Notes: generated by a model not told the origin, from the sequence alone. DNA of 64,000 nt from Acidimicrobiaceae bacterium (GCA_026708645.1 JAPOUM010000040.1:186001-250000); one strand, 5' to 3'; shown: positions 7,410 to 19,051, counted from the stretch's first letter. Program-made: numbers and translations.

Positions 7410-8015
7410 TTGCCGTTGACCGGTTCGCGCTCAGGCGCCTCGGCTGACCTGCTGGTGGTGGGCCTCGGCAACCCCGGCGAGAACTACGCCGGCACGCGCC
7501 ACAACGCCGGACATTGGGTTGTGGACGAACTGGCGCGCCGTCACGGAGGGCAGCTGCGCCGGGCGCGGCGCCTGCATGCCAGAGTGTGCGAGCTGCGCAT
7601 CTCCGACAGGAGGGTGGCGGCGGCGGCGTCCGCTGTCTGGATGAACGAGTCGGGCCGGGCGGTCGGGCCGCTGCTGCGCCGTTTCGGCATAGAGGATCTG
7701 AGCGATCTCGTAGTGGTGCATGACGAGCTCGATCTGCCGGTCGGGCGGCTCAAAGTCAAGACCGGCGGCGGACTGGCGGGCCACAACGGCCTCAAGTCGG
7801 TCAAGGCGCATTTGCGCAGCGAGCAGTTCAGCCGGATACGCGTCGGCGTCGGCAGGCCCGACTTCACCCCCAGAGGCGGCGACTACGTGCTGAAAACCCC
7901 AGGCCGCGGCGAGCGGGTCGAGTTGGAAGCCGTGGTGCGACGCGCCGTCGACGCCGTCGAGTGCCTAGTCGAACAAGGGCCCGCGGCGGCCATGAACCGT
8001 TTCAACGCTCTCTGA
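7410..8015 (+). CDS. pth: Peptidyl-tRNA hydrolase
   Basis: Pth releases peptides from prematurely dropped peptidyl-tRNA. All key residues can be placed in the 201-residue product: Asn21 in GLGNPG, catalytic His31 in TRHNAGH, Asp105 in VVHDELDLP and Asn126 in GGLAGHNGLKS. The likely start is TTG at 7410, with TTG 7416 as an alternative; no ATG is available before the conserved core. It begins 17 nt after rplY and ends 8 nt before mfd, so the three are probably one unit. Confidence 0.93.
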   Translation: MPLTGSRSGASADLLVVGLGNPGENYAGTRHNAGHWVVDELARRHGGQLRRARRLHARVCELRISDRRVAAAASAVWMNESGRAVGPLLRRFGIEDLSDLVVVHDELDLPVGRLKVKTGGGLAGHNGLKSVKAHLRSEQFSRIRVGVGRPDFTPRGGDYVLKTPGRGERVELEAVVRRAVDAVECLVEQGPAAAMNRFNAL

Positions 8016-8022
8016 GACGCCG

Positions 8023-11000
8023 GTGGCAGCCTCCAGTCTCCAGCCTCTCCAGCCTCTCCGGCCGAGCGAGCCGGGCGAGCAGTCGGGCTTGGCTTCGCTG
8101 TTGCCGCTGTTGGCGGAGCATCCCGCCTTGTTGTCGCTGCTGGGGCGCAGCACAGCCAAGCTGGCGGTGCCCGAAGCGGCACGCGCTCCGGCGCTGGCGG
8201 GGCTCAGCGTCGCCTCCCGGCGCAGGCCTCTGCTGGTGGCGGTGCCGACCCGCTTGGAAGCCGAGACGCTGACCGCCGACCTGGCCGCGTTCCTGGGCGC
8301 CGAGGAGGTAGAGGAGCTGCCCGCCTGGGAGACGCTGCCCTTCGAGCGGGTCAGCCCCTCCGTGGAGACGATGGGCCGGCGCTGCCGGGTGCTGCACCGC
8401 ATAGCCCGGACCGAGACCATGCCCGCTGTGGTGGTCGTCTCAGCGCGGGCTCTGGCGCAATTCGTGGACCCGGAAGCCTCGACGCCGCCGGTCGCAGTGG
8501 GACGCGGCGACTTCGTCGATCAGTCCGACACCGTCCGCCGTCTGGCCGCTTTCGGATACAGGCGCGAGCATCAAGTGGAGCACCGGGGAGAGATGGCGGT
8601 GCGCGGCTCGATCGTCGACGTGTTCGCTTCCACGGGCGACGCTCCGCTGCGCATCGACTTCTGGGGCGACGAAATCGAGCGGATCACGCGGTTCTCGGTG
8701 GGAGACCAGCTCTCAGTCGATCACGTCGAGCGAGCCGAGATCCATCCCGCTCGGGAACTGCGACCCGACACGGCCATGCGCCGTCGCGCCGCGGAGCTGA
8801 CGGCGAGCCAGCCTTGGGGCCGCGAACAGTGGGAGCGTCTGTCGGGCGGCGAGCTCTTCGAGGGCATGGAGTCGTGGTGGCCGTGGCTGGCGGAGCGTCA
8901 AGCCCTGGTTCCCGACCTGGTGCCCGAAACGGGCGCGGTGGTGCTGGCGGAGCCCCGCCGGCTCGGTGACAGAGCCGACGAGATATTCGCGGAGGAGGAA
9001 GACCTGGCGGCGGGCCTGTCCGCCACCTGGGGCGCCGACGCGGCAGGAATGCCCCGACTGCACAGCGCCTTCGACGGCCTGCTGCGCAATGTCGCCGCGC
9101 CGGTGTGGATGCTGCCGGCGGCGCCCGACATACCCGGAACCGAGGTCTTCACAGCATCAGGCTGGGATCGCCGCCTCGGCGGCATCGAGCCTCTGACGGG
9201 CCGTCTGAGAGACCTCGCCGAGCGCGGCTACCGCACAGTGCTGAGCGCGCCCGAGCCGGCCGCGCGGCGCCTCGGCGGCCTGCTGGCCGAGCACGGCGCC
9301 CGTGTCGAGCAGCTCCACGCCGACCTGAGCCGCGGCTCGGTGCTCGACGACCTGAAGCTGGCTCTGCTGAGCGAGAGCGACGTCACAGGACGGCGCCGCA
9401 GCCATCGCGCGCCCAAGACCCCTTCACGCGACCAGCGCCGCTTCTTGGCCGACCTCACGCCGGGTGCGTTCGTGGTTCACAGCCATCACGGGGTGGCCCG
9501 CTTCGAGGGCATGGTGCGGCGCGACATCGGCGGCTGCGACCGCGAGTATCTGCTGCTCGCCTACCGCGGCGACGACCGGCTCTACGTGCCGTCGGATCAG
9601 GTCGACGCGATCCGTCATTACACCGGCGGCGAGTCTCCGACGCTGTCGCGCATGGGCGGATCGGACTGGTCGGCTGCCAAGAGCCGGGTGCGTCAAGCCG
9701 TCGCCGAAGTCGCCTCGGAGCTGGTGGAGCTGTACCAGAGGCGCATCTCTGCCGCAGGCCACGCCTTCGCGCCGGACACGCCGTGGCAACGCGAGATGGA
9801 GGACGCCTTCGAGTATCAGGAGACCCGCGACCAGCTGCGCGCCGTCAGCGACGTGAAGAACGACATGGAGCAGCCTGTGCCGATGGATCGCCTGATCATC
9901 GGCGACGTCGGCTTCGGCAAGACCGAGATCGCTGTCAGGGCCGCCTTCAAAGCCGTTCAGGACGGACGCCAGGCGGCGGTGCTGGTGCCCACGACCCTGC
10001 TGGCCCAGCAGCACACTCAGACGTTCCAGCAGCGCTGCGCGGCGTTCGGGGTGAGAGTCGAGACGCTGAGCCGCTTCCTGACCCAGGCGCAGTCCCGAGA
10101 AGTGCTCCGAGACCTCGAAGCCGGCGCAGTGGACGTGCTGGTGGGCACTCATCGGATGCTGTCCGCCGACGTGAGCTTCAAGAAGCTGGGACTGCTGATA
10201 ATCGACGAGGAGCAGCGCTTCGGGGTTCGCCACAAAGAAGCGATCAAGTCGCTGCGCGCCGCGGTCGACGTGCTGACCCTGACCGCCACGCCGGTGCCGC
10301 GCACCCTGGAGATGAGCTTGACCGGCATCCGCGACATGTCGCTGCTGGACACTCCGCCAGCGGACCGCCAACCGATCCTCACCTACGTCGGCGAGCAGGC
10401 CGAACGGCCCGTGGCGGAAGCGCTGCGGCGGGAACTGCTGCGCGAAGGGCAGGTATTCTTCGTCCATAATCGGGTCGCCGACATCGAGCACGTGGCTGAG
10501 CGTCTGCGGCGCATGGTCCCCGAAGCCCGTGTGGCGGTGGCCCACGGCCAGATGGACGAAGGCACGCTCGAGCAGGTGGTGCTCGATTTCGCCGACTACC
10601 GCTACGACGTGCTGGTGTGCACCACCATCATCGAATCAGGCATCGACATGCCCACAGTCAACACTCTGGTGGTGGACCGGGCCGACCGACTGGGCCTGGG
10701 CCAGCTGCATCAGATCCGCGGGCGGGTGGGCCGGTCGGGACGCCGGGCTTACGCCTACCTGTTCCATCCGGCTGACGCCGTGCTGAGCGAGGACGCGCAC
10801 GAGCGGCTCAAAACCATCGGTGAAGCCACGCAGCTCGGTTCGGGCTATCGGATCGCCATGCGCGACCTGGAGATCAGGGGCGCCGGCAACCTGCTGGGAG
10901 AAGCCCAGTCGGGCCACATCGCCGCGGTCGGATACGACCTCTACTGCCAGCTGGTCAGCGAGGCGGTGGCCGAACTGCGCGGCGAGAAGCTGCAAGCCCC

Positions 11001-11487
11001 GCCGGAGGTGACCATCAAAGTGCCGCTCGACGCTCACGTCCCAGCCGATTACATCAGCCGCGAGGCGGCTCGCTTGGAGTCCTACCGGCGGCTGGCGGCG
11101 GTGACAGCGCAGGCCGAGATCGACGACATCCGCGCCGAGTGGACCGACCGCTACGGCCCGGTTCCCGAACCGGCGGAGGCGCTGCTGGCGATCGGGCGGC
11201 TGCGGGTGGGATGCCTGCACGCCGGCGTGTCAGAGCTGGTGGTCACCAGCCGCGGCGCCGGCGGCACCGGCGCCGCACGGAAACGCTTCGCGGCCCGTCT
11301 GGCCCGCGTGGATCTGCCTGTGAGCCGGCAGGTGCGCCTGCAGCGCCTCTACGGCCCCGAAGTCGTCGTGAAGGAGGACCTCAAGGAGTTGCACGTGCAG
11401 CTCCGAGACGACGGCGCCGCGCTGGTCGAGCAGCTGCTGGGTTTGCTGGGCGAGTGTGCGCCGCCCGATAGGGTTGGGCTCTCGTGA
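8023..11487 (+). CDS. mfd: Transcription-repair coupling factor
   Basis: Mfd removes stalled RNA polymerase from damaged DNA and recruits UvrA. The 1154-residue product has the full domain order: a UvrB-like N-terminal part with LPAWETLPFERVSPS, an RNA-polymerase-interacting domain around residues 480-550 (GAFVVHSHHGVARFEGM), and a superfamily 2 translocase. Walker A is GDVGFGKTE at about 627-635, the DEEQ box is IIDEEQRFG near 727, and LTATPVPRTLEMSLTGIRD is motif III. The C-terminal TRCF domain closes the protein. The start is GTG 8023, 7 nt after pth stops. Confidence 0.95.
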   Translation: MAASSLQPLQPLRPSEPGEQSGLASLLPLLAEHPALLSLLGRSTAKLAVPEAARAPALAGLSVASRRRPLLVAVPTRLEAETLTADLAAFLGAEEVEELPAWETLPFERVSPSVETMGRRCRVLHRIARTETMPAVVVVSARALAQFVDPEASTPPVAVGRGDFVDQSDTVRRLAAFGYRREHQVEHRGEMAVRGSIVDVFASTGDAPLRIDFWGDEIERITRFSVGDQLSVDHVERAEIHPARELRPDTAMRRRAAELTASQPWGREQWERLSGGELFEGMESWWPWLAERQALVPDLVPETGAVVLAEPRRLGDRADEIFAEEEDLAAGLSATWGADAAGMPRLHSAFDGLLRNVAAPVWMLPAAPDIPGTEVFTASGWDRRLGGIEPLTGRLRDLAERGYRTVLSAPEPAARRLGGLLAEHGARVEQLHADLSRGSVLDDLKLALLSESDVTGRRRSHRAPKTPSRDQRRFLADLTPGAFVVHSHHGVARFEGMVRRDIGGCDREYLLLAYRGDDRLYVPSDQVDAIRHYTGGESPTLSRMGGSDWSAAKSRVRQAVAEVASELVELYQRRISAAGHAFAPDTPWQREMEDAFEYQETRDQLRAVSDVKNDMEQPVPMDRLIIGDVGFGKTEIAVRAAFKAVQDGRQAAVLVPTTLLAQQHTQTFQQRCAAFGVRVETLSRFLTQAQSREVLRDLEAGAVDVLVGTHRMLSADVSFKKLGLLIIDEEQRFGVRHKEAIKSLRAAVDVLTLTATPVPRTLEMSLTGIRDMSLLDTPPADRQPILTYVGEQAERPVAEALRRELLREGQVFFVHNRVADIEHVAERLRRMVPEARVAVAHGQMDEGTLEQVVLDFADYRYDVLVCTTIIESGIDMPTVNTLVVDRADRLGLGQLHQIRGRVGRSGRRAYAYLFHPADAVLSEDAHERLKTIGEATQLGSGYRIAMRDLEIRGAGNLLGEAQSGHIAAVGYDLYCQLVSEAVAELRGEKLQAPPEVTIKVPLDAHVPADYISREAARLESYRRLAAVTAQAEIDDIRAEWTDRYGPVPEPAEALLAIGRLRVGCLHAGVSELVVTSRGAGGTGAARKRFAARLARVDLPVSRQVRLQRLYGPEVVVKEDLKELHVQLRDDGAALVEQLLGLLGECAPPDRVGLS

Positions 11488-12467
11488 GCAGTCCTCGCAT
11501 GCAGCGTCGCAGAATCTCGTGGCCGGCGGCGACCGCGGCGGCGCTGGTGGTGCTGCTGGCAGCGTCGGGATGCGGCGCGTCCGCCGAAACGGCCGCGGAG
11601 ATCTCCGGCGCCGGGCGGTCGGCGCAGTACACGGTCGGCGAACTGACCGATTATCTGGCCACCGTCGACCCCGACAACGAGGCGCGGGCGCCTCGTGCGG
11701 CGGCAGCCGACTGGCTCACCGACTGGGTGTTCTTCTCCGCCGTCGAACTGGAACTGGCCGACAGAGGCGTGACGGTCACCAACGAGCACGAGTCGCGCTC
11801 CGTCAACGAACTGACCTTGGCGGACCCCGAGTTCGTGCCGGGCGCCGCAGGCGGAGACGTGGCCATCAGGCAACGGGCGGTGGTGTTCGCCGCGGCGCAA
11901 TGGGCCGAACAAGAAGTCCCCGCGCCGCCCGTGTCGGCGGTCGCCGCCGGGTTGCGCTATCTCTGCTCGCGCCACATCCTCGTCGAGTCCCGCCAAGACG
12001 CAGAGCTGATCCTCGAGCAGCTGGCGGCGGGCGCGGACTTCGCCGTCCTGGCGTCGCTGCTCTCGCTGGACGCTGCGAGCGGTTCACGCGGCGGCGATCT
12101 CGGCTGCGCGCCCGAGGGCTCTTTCGTGGCGCCTTTCGAGGAGGCCGGCTACAACGCCGAGCTCGGCGAGCCGGTCTTGGCCGAGACGCAGTTCGGCTTC
12201 CATGTCATCGACGTGGCCGGTGCCGGTCCGCCGACGCCTGAGAATCATCCGCATCTCGACGACGCCGCGCTCGAGCAGCTGGCGGCGAACGCCGAGGCGG
12301 CCGTGCAACAGGCGGCACAGGCCGCGGTGCAGTCCGAGCGTCAGCGGCTGCTGGTCGATCTGCAGGAAGCCGTCTTGGCGGATTACGCATCGCGAGTGAA
12401 GATCGACGAGCGCTACGGATACTGGGATCCTGAGCAGTTCGTCGTGGTCGCCGCGCCTCCCGGCTGA
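11484..12467 (+). CDS. Parvulin-type peptidyl-prolyl isomerase lipoprotein (SurA/PrsA-like)
   Basis: The 327-residue product starts with a basic N-terminus and hydrophobic helix ending in VLLAASGC, a lipobox, so it should be a lipoprotein on the outer face of the membrane. A parvulin domain lies at about 155-250: YLCSRHILVESRQDAELIL opens it, SRGGDLGC is the mid-domain turn, and LAETQFGFHVIDV closes it. The flanking regions are SurA_N-like chaperone segments. It overlaps the mfd stop by 4 bp (GTGA). In mycobacteria a lipoprotein gene (lpqU) occupies a similar position between mfd and eno, but that protein is unrelated as far as I recall. Confidence 0.82.
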   Translation: MSSPRMQRRRISWPAATAAALVVLLAASGCGASAETAAEISGAGRSAQYTVGELTDYLATVDPDNEARAPRAAAADWLTDWVFFSAVELELADRGVTVTNEHESRSVNELTLADPEFVPGAAGGDVAIRQRAVVFAAAQWAEQEVPAPPVSAVAAGLRYLCSRHILVESRQDAELILEQLAAGADFAVLASLLSLDAASGSRGGDLGCAPEGSFVAPFEEAGYNAELGEPVLAETQFGFHVIDVAGAGPPTPENHPHLDDAALEQLAANAEAAVQQAAQAAVQSERQRLLVDLQEAVLADYASRVKIDERYGYWDPEQFVVVAAPPG

Positions 12468-12476
12468 GGCGTTCTG

Positions 12477-13226
12477 TTGACTGGCGGCGCCGACCCGGAC
12501 CAGCGGGACCGCTTGGTCGCCGCCCTGCTCGACTTCGACGAGCTGGTCAGAACTCTGCGTCGGGAGTGTCCCTGGGATCGCGAGCAGACCCACACCAGCC
12601 TGCGCCGCTATCTGCTGGAGGAGACCTACGAGACGCTCGATGCTCTCGACGCGCGGGCTGCCGCACCCGCGGGCGGCGACGCCGCAGAACTCGACCGGAA
12701 CCTTTGCGAAGAGCTCGGGGATCTGCTGTATCAGATCTGGTTCCAAGCGCTGCTCGCGTCGGAGCGGGACGCTTTCGACCTCGCCGGCGTGGCCGATCAG
12801 GTGCGCGCCAAGCTCGTGTCGCGCCATCCTCACGTCTTCGGCGACGTCGAAGCCGCAGACTCCGACGCGGTGCGCGCCAACTGGGACGCCATCAAGCTGC
12901 GGGAGAAAGGCCGCGACTCGGTGATGGACGCCATCGACCACACCCTGCCTGCGCTGCTGCGAGCGGTGAAAGTGCAGAAGCGGGCCGCCGCCGCCGGACT
13001 GCTCGGCGACGACTGGCGCGACCGCGAGTTCGCCGACACCGAGCAGGCGTTGGCGCAGCTTCGCCGTCAGCCGAGCGAGCAGAGCTTCGGCGAGTTGCTT
13101 CTGGCGGCTGCCGAACTGGGGCGGCGCATCAAGATCGACCCTGAAGACGCTTTGCGAGCTGCCACCGAACTGGCCCGCCGCCGCTACCGCGAACTCGAGT
13201 CTGACGGCGCCGGCGCGTCCGCCTGA
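12477..13226 (+). CDS. mazG: Nucleoside triphosphate pyrophosphohydrolase MazG
   Basis: MazG hydrolyses NTPs and dNTPs to the monophosphates and cleans up damaged nucleotides. CPWDREQTHTSLRRYLLEE with the following E-T-Y-E, and EELGDLLYQIWFQ, carry the metal-binding EExxE and ExxD residues. NWDAIKLREKGRDSVMD is the typical end of the first domain. A shorter second half follows, and the total of 249 residues fits. The likely start is TTG 12477, 9 nt after the parvulin gene. The mfd-mazG-eno order is shared with mycobacteria. Confidence 0.9.
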   Translation: MTGGADPDQRDRLVAALLDFDELVRTLRRECPWDREQTHTSLRRYLLEETYETLDALDARAAAPAGGDAAELDRNLCEELGDLLYQIWFQALLASERDAFDLAGVADQVRAKLVSRHPHVFGDVEAADSDAVRANWDAIKLREKGRDSVMDAIDHTLPALLRAVKVQKRAAAAGLLGDDWRDREFADTEQALAQLRRQPSEQSFGELLLAAAELGRRIKIDPEDALRAATELARRRYRELESDGAGASA

Positions 13227-13293
13227 GCGCCGCCAGAGTGCTCTCAGAGCGCTCTCGGCCGGGGTGCTCCACGCTCTTGTGAAGCTCGACGGC

Positions 13294-13299
13294 TAGAAT
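13294..13299 (+). promoter_or_regulatory. Candidate -10 box TAGAAT upstream of eno
   Basis: TAGAAT is close to the consensus and lies about 110 nt before the eno GTG. No good -35 is seen. If used, eno has a leader of about 100 nt, unlike the leaderless genes here. Confidence 0.4.
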
Positions 13300-13353
13300 C
13301 TCACGACCGACGGACGCCGAGGGGACGGTAGCGGCAGCGGCGCCCGACCGTGA

Positions 13354-15064
<1,711 letters not shown>

Positions 15065-15068
<4 letters not shown>

Positions 15069-15469
15069 CCGCTCACCGCTGCCGCATCAAGGTCCGCTTC
15101 TATGAGCTGGATCCCTACGGTCATCTGAACCACTCCGCCTACGTGCAGTTCTTCGAGACGGGCCGCGTCGAGCTTCTGGAGCAGGTCGGGCTGGATCTGG
15201 AGTCCTTCGCGGCGAGGGGCTACCGGTTCGTCGTGAACCGCATCAACACCTCCTTCGATCGTCCTGTTCACGCCGGAGACACGGTGACCGTCGAGACCGA
15301 GGTGCTCGAAGTGAGACGGGCCTCCTCGATTTGGCGCCAGCGCCTGGTGCGCGACGGCGAGGTTGTGGCCCGTCAGGAACTGCGCGCCGCGATCACCGAC
15401 AACAGCGGCAGACCGCTGCGCGCTCCGGATGACCTGACCGGGGCTCTGGCGCCCTACTTCGCGCAGTAG
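15065..15469 (+). CDS. Acyl-CoA thioesterase, YbgC/FadM hotdog family
   Basis: The 134-residue product is a single hotdog fold. YELDPYGHLNHSAYVQFFE holds the conserved aspartate and the HLNH segment typical of 4-hydroxybenzoyl-CoA thioesterase-type enzymes; NTSFDRPVHAGDTVTVE and IWRQRLVRDGEVVA are the following strands. Substrates of such proteins are short or medium acyl-CoAs and cannot be told from sequence. The GTG start overlaps the ftsB stop by 4 bp; the longer reading frame upstream lies inside eno and ftsB in another frame. Confidence 0.85.
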
Positions 15470-15602
15470 CCCCGCAGCAGCCCCGCAACCAGCGACACGC
15501 CGACAACCCAGCAGCAAGGCACCGGCGGCGCAGCAGCGACGCACCAGCAGCGCACCAGGCTCGGGCGGCGCGTCGTTGCGATGCGCCGCCGCCGAGGCCC
15601 CT

Positions 15603-16553
15603 ATGATCAAGCAGGTGTCTGCGGTGGATCTGCGCGCTGTCTCCAGTGTGGAGGACGTGTCGCAAGGATTGCGCGACAACTCTTACCTGCCTGATGAGGC
15701 GCTGGCCACGAGCGTCTATCTGGCGCTGCGGCTGCGGCGTCCTCTGCTGCTGGAAGGAGAGCCGGGCGTAGGCAAGACCGAGGTCGCCAAAGTGATCGCC
15801 GACTGGGGCGGCGGCCGGCTCATCCGCCTGCAGTGCTACGAGGGCATCGACGTCTCGCAGGCCGTCTACGAATGGGACTACGCCCGCCAGCTGATGCATC
15901 TGCGCACCATGGAAGCCACCGGCAAGGCCCTCGGCGCCGACGAGGCCGATCTCGCCGACCAGCTCTACAGCGAGCGCTTCCTGGTGCGCCGGCCTCTGCT
16001 CGAAGCGGTCGCGTCAGGCGACGGCGCCACCACGGTGCTGCTGGTCGACGAGGTCGACCGCTCCGACGACGAGTTCGAGGCTTTCCTGCTCGAGGTGCTG
16101 TCGGACTATGCGATAACCATTCCCGAGATCGGCACTTTCAAAGCCCCGGACCCTCCGGTGGTGGTGATCACCTCCAACCGCACCCGCGACGTCCATGACG
16201 CGTTGAAGCGTCGCTGCCTGTATCACTGGGTGGAGCATCCCGGAGCGCGGCGCGAGGCGCAGATCATCCGGCTGCGTGCCCCCGAAGTGGCCGAGGCGCT
16301 CGCCCGCGAGGTGGCGCATGCCGCGGCGGCGATCCGCGAGGTGGGGCTCTACAAGCCTCCAGGCGTGGCCGAGACGATCGACTGGGCCCGCGCCCTCAAC
16401 CTGCTGGGCGGGGCCAGCCTCGACCTGGCCGGCGCCTCGGCGACTCTCGGCGCTCTGCTGAAATACCGCGAGGACCGCGACCGGGTGGTGCAACACGACC
16501 TGGCCGCGATCGTCTCCGACGCCGCAGCCGCGTCGGAGACGCCGAGCGAATAG
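15603..16553 (+). CDS. MoxR-family AAA ATPase, CoxD-like
   Basis: This 316-residue AAA+ ATPase has Walker A GEPGVGKTE at about 52-60, Walker B LLVDEVDRSD near 146, a sensor in VVVITSNRTRDVHDALKRR, and LYHWVEHP following it. The lid domain is at the C-terminus. In cox clusters CoxD is a partner of the CoxE protein and helps assemble the copper-sulphur-molybdenum or molybdenum site of CO dehydrogenase-type enzymes. The next gene is indeed CoxE-like, 49 bp away. ATG 15603 is preferred because it gives the usual N-terminus; no good ribosome site is seen. Confidence 0.87.
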   Translation: MIKQVSAVDLRAVSSVEDVSQGLRDNSYLPDEALATSVYLALRLRRPLLLEGEPGVGKTEVAKVIADWGGGRLIRLQCYEGIDVSQAVYEWDYARQLMHLRTMEATGKALGADEADLADQLYSERFLVRRPLLEAVASGDGATTVLLVDEVDRSDDEFEAFLLEVLSDYAITIPEIGTFKAPDPPVVVITSNRTRDVHDALKRRCLYHWVEHPGARREAQIIRLRAPEVAEALAREVAHAAAAIREVGLYKPPGVAETIDWARALNLLGGASLDLAGASATLGALLKYREDRDRVVQHDLAAIVSDAAAASETPSE

Positions 16554-16602
16554 GAGAGCCGGCAGTGTCCGTGAAACGGCGAGGCCGCGGCCTGAGCGGC
16601 CG

Positions 16603-17805
16603 GTGAGCGCCGTGACGAGCAGTCCGGTCGCGGACCCGGTCGACGCGGCGGTGGGTTTCGCGGGCGCCCTGCGCCGGGCGGGCCTGGAGGTCCCGCTCAG
16701 CTCGGCCATGCTCTACGCGGAAGCGCTGTCGGTGTGCGACGTGAGCAGCCGCAGCGACCTTTACTGGGCGGGCCGCTGCGCCCTGGTGCACCGCTTCGAG
16801 GACGTCGCCGTCTATGACGCGGTCTTCGGCGGCTACTGGCTGGGAGAGGCCCTCAAGACCGTCGCCGACAAGGCGACTGTCAGCGTTCCGCTGATGCTGC
16901 ACATCGACGACGAGGGCGACGGCCGCGGCGATGACGAGCAGCCCGAGACCGACTCAGAAGTGATGACGGTGCGTTACAGCGCCGCCGAGACGCTCGCCAC
17001 CAAAGACTTGGCCGACTACAGCGACGAAGAGCTCGAAGAGGCCCGCAGACTGATGGCACGCATGCGCTTCGGCGGCCCCATGAGGCCCAGCCGCCGGCTG
17101 TCGCCCGCCCGAACCTGCCGCGGCCGCCTCGACGTGCGCCGCACGGTGCGCGCCACCATGCGAGCAGGCGGCGAGCCTGTGCGCATGGAGCGCCGGATCA
17201 GCAGCCGCAGGCCGCGGCGGCTGGTGCTGCTGCTCGACGTGTCGGGGTCGATGGAGCGTTACGCCCGCGCGCTGCTGCGCTTGCTGCACGCGGCGGTGAC
17301 GGGACGCAGCCGGGTGGAGGCCTTCGCGCTGGGCACGCGGCTGACTCGCCTGACACGCGAGCTCTCGTCGCGTGATCCCGACCGGGCGATGGGCGCCGCC
17401 GCGGCTTCCGTGCTCGACTGGAGCGGCGGCACCCGCCTGGGAGCAGGCCTGGGACGCTTCAACGACGAGTGGGGCTGCCGGGGCATGGCCCGCGGCGCGG
17501 TGGTGGTGATCCTCTCCGACGGCTGGGACCGAGGCGACCCGGCCGACATGTCAGAGCAGATGCAGCGCTTGGCTCGAGTGGCGCACCGAGTGGTGTGGGT
17601 GAACCCTCTCAAAGCGTCCACCGGCTACGCGCCTCTGGCTCGAGGCATGGCCGCTGCCCTGCCGCACGTCGACGACTTCGTGGAGGGCCACAACCTCGAT
17701 TCGCTGGAGCGTCTGGCGGAGCTGGTGCTCAGCAGCGACGGCGCCACCGCTGCGCCGCCGTTTGCCCGCTGCCGCGACTCCGAAGCGGTCCGAGCGCGGC
17801 CGTGA
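16603..17805 (+). CDS. VWA-domain protein, CoxE-like
   Basis: The 400-residue product has a CoxE-type helical N-terminal half (about 1-180) with an acidic linker, and a von Willebrand A domain at about 200-380. LLLDVSGSMERY contains the metal-binding DxSxS of a MIDAS site. SDGWDRGDPADM is the later strand with the third MIDAS aspartate. It works with the MoxR ATPase as a chaperone pair for molybdenum hydroxylases. The GTG start begins 49 bp after coxD; a second GTG lies 9 nt further. The stop overlaps the next gene by 4 bp. Confidence 0.87.
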   Translation: MSAVTSSPVADPVDAAVGFAGALRRAGLEVPLSSAMLYAEALSVCDVSSRSDLYWAGRCALVHRFEDVAVYDAVFGGYWLGEALKTVADKATVSVPLMLHIDDEGDGRGDDEQPETDSEVMTVRYSAAETLATKDLADYSDEELEEARRLMARMRFGGPMRPSRRLSPARTCRGRLDVRRTVRATMRAGGEPVRMERRISSRRPRRLVLLLDVSGSMERYARALLRLLHAAVTGRSRVEAFALGTRLTRLTRELSSRDPDRAMGAAAASVLDWSGGTRLGAGLGRFNDEWGCRGMARGAVVVILSDGWDRGDPADMSEQMQRLARVAHRVVWVNPLKASTGYAPLARGMAAALPHVDDFVEGHNLDSLERLAELVLSSDGATAAPPFARCRDSEAVRARP

Positions 17806-19007
17806 AAGAGATACTGGCCGACCTCGACCGTTGGAGGTCGGGGGCCGTGTCCGCCGCGGTGGCGCGGGTGGTCGACCTCGAAGGCTCGGGGCCGCGGGCG
17901 CCGGGCGCGGCGATGGCGGTCGCCGCCGACGGCGAAGTGGTCGGCTCAGTGTCGGGCGGTTGTGTGGAAGGCGCCGTTGTCTCCGAGTCGTTCGAAGTGA
18001 TCGACGCCGGCGAGGGGCGCATCGTCAGCTTCGGTTACAGCGACGACGAGGCGTTCGCTGTGGGACTGACCTGCGGCGGCACCATCCACCTTTATCTGGA
18101 GCCGCTCGACTGGGGCCCGGTCCACGACGCGCTCAGCGCCGATCTGGCGGCTGAGGCGCCCGCGGCGCTGGCCACCGTGATCGACGGCCCCGGCAGAGGC
18201 GCCAAGATGCTGGTCCGCCCCGAGGGGCTGCCCTCGGTCGGGTCGCTGGGAGAGGCCGGGCTGGACCGGGCCGTGCAGCGAGACGCGCGCGGCGAGCTGA
18301 CTTCCGGGCGTTCAGGCCTGCTCAACTACTCCGAGCACGGCGAGTATTTCGGGCACGCCGGCCAGTGCGAGCCGCTCGACCTCGTCGCCGCCGGAGGCGA
18401 TGCCGGAGACCCCGGTTCCGAGCCGGCCGCCGCCGCCGCCGCACATCCGGCAGCCGCCGACGGGAAAGTCTCGGTGTTCGTCGAGTCTTTCGCCCCGCCG
18501 CCGCAGCTGCTGATATTCGGCGCGGTCGACTTCACGGCGGCGCTGGCCAGAGTGGGCAAAGTGCTCGGCTACCGGGTGACGGTGTGCGACGCCCGGCCGG
18601 TTTTCGCCACAGCCAAGAGGTTCCCGATGGCCGACGAAGTGGTGGTGTCGTGGCCCGGGCGGCTACTTGACGCCGCCGGCGCGGGACTCGGCCCGCGAGA
18701 CGCCGTGTGCGTGCTCACCCACGACGCCAAGTTCGACGTGCCAGCCATCACGTCGGCGCTGGCCACCGAGGTCGGCTACATCGGGGTGATGGGCAGCCGC
18801 CGCACTCACGACGACCGCACTGCGCGGCTGCTCGAGGCAGGGGTCACCGGCGAACAGCTCAAGCGGCTGCGGTCGCCGATAGGGCTCGACATAGGCGCGG
18901 CGACACCCGAAGAGACCGCTGTCTCGATCGTCTCGGAGATCATCTCGCTGCGCACCGGACGCCACGCCGAAGCCCTCAGCGACACTACCGGCCCCATCCA
19001 CGATTGA
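17802..19007 (+). CDS. XdhC/CoxF-family molybdenum cofactor maturation protein
   Basis: The 401-residue product has an N-terminal XdhC/CoxI domain (about 1-75, GSGPRAPGAAMAV and GSVSGGCVEGAVV) and a C-terminal Rossmann domain (about 235-385, LLIFGAVDFTAALARVGKVL and GYIGVMGSRRT). XdhC binds the molybdenum cofactor, promotes its sulphuration and hands it to the hydroxylase large subunit. An Ala-rich linker near 210-225 separates the halves. The GTG start overlaps coxE by 4 bp. The C-terminal PIGLDIGAATPEETAVSI is a family signature. Confidence 0.9.
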   Translation: MKEILADLDRWRSGAVSAAVARVVDLEGSGPRAPGAAMAVAADGEVVGSVSGGCVEGAVVSESFEVIDAGEGRIVSFGYSDDEAFAVGLTCGGTIHLYLEPLDWGPVHDALSADLAAEAPAALATVIDGPGRGAKMLVRPEGLPSVGSLGEAGLDRAVQRDARGELTSGRSGLLNYSEHGEYFGHAGQCEPLDLVAAGGDAGDPGSEPAAAAAAHPAAADGKVSVFVESFAPPPQLLIFGAVDFTAALARVGKVLGYRVTVCDARPVFATAKRFPMADEVVVSWPGRLLDAAGAGLGPRDAVCVLTHDAKFDVPAITSALATEVGYIGVMGSRRTHDDRTARLLEAGVTGEQLKRLRSPIGLDIGAATPEETAVSIVSEIISLRTGRHAEALSDTTGPIHD

Positions 19008-19051
19008 GCTGCCCGACCGCCCGCTGGGGCGACTTCACAGGTTGCTTCAAG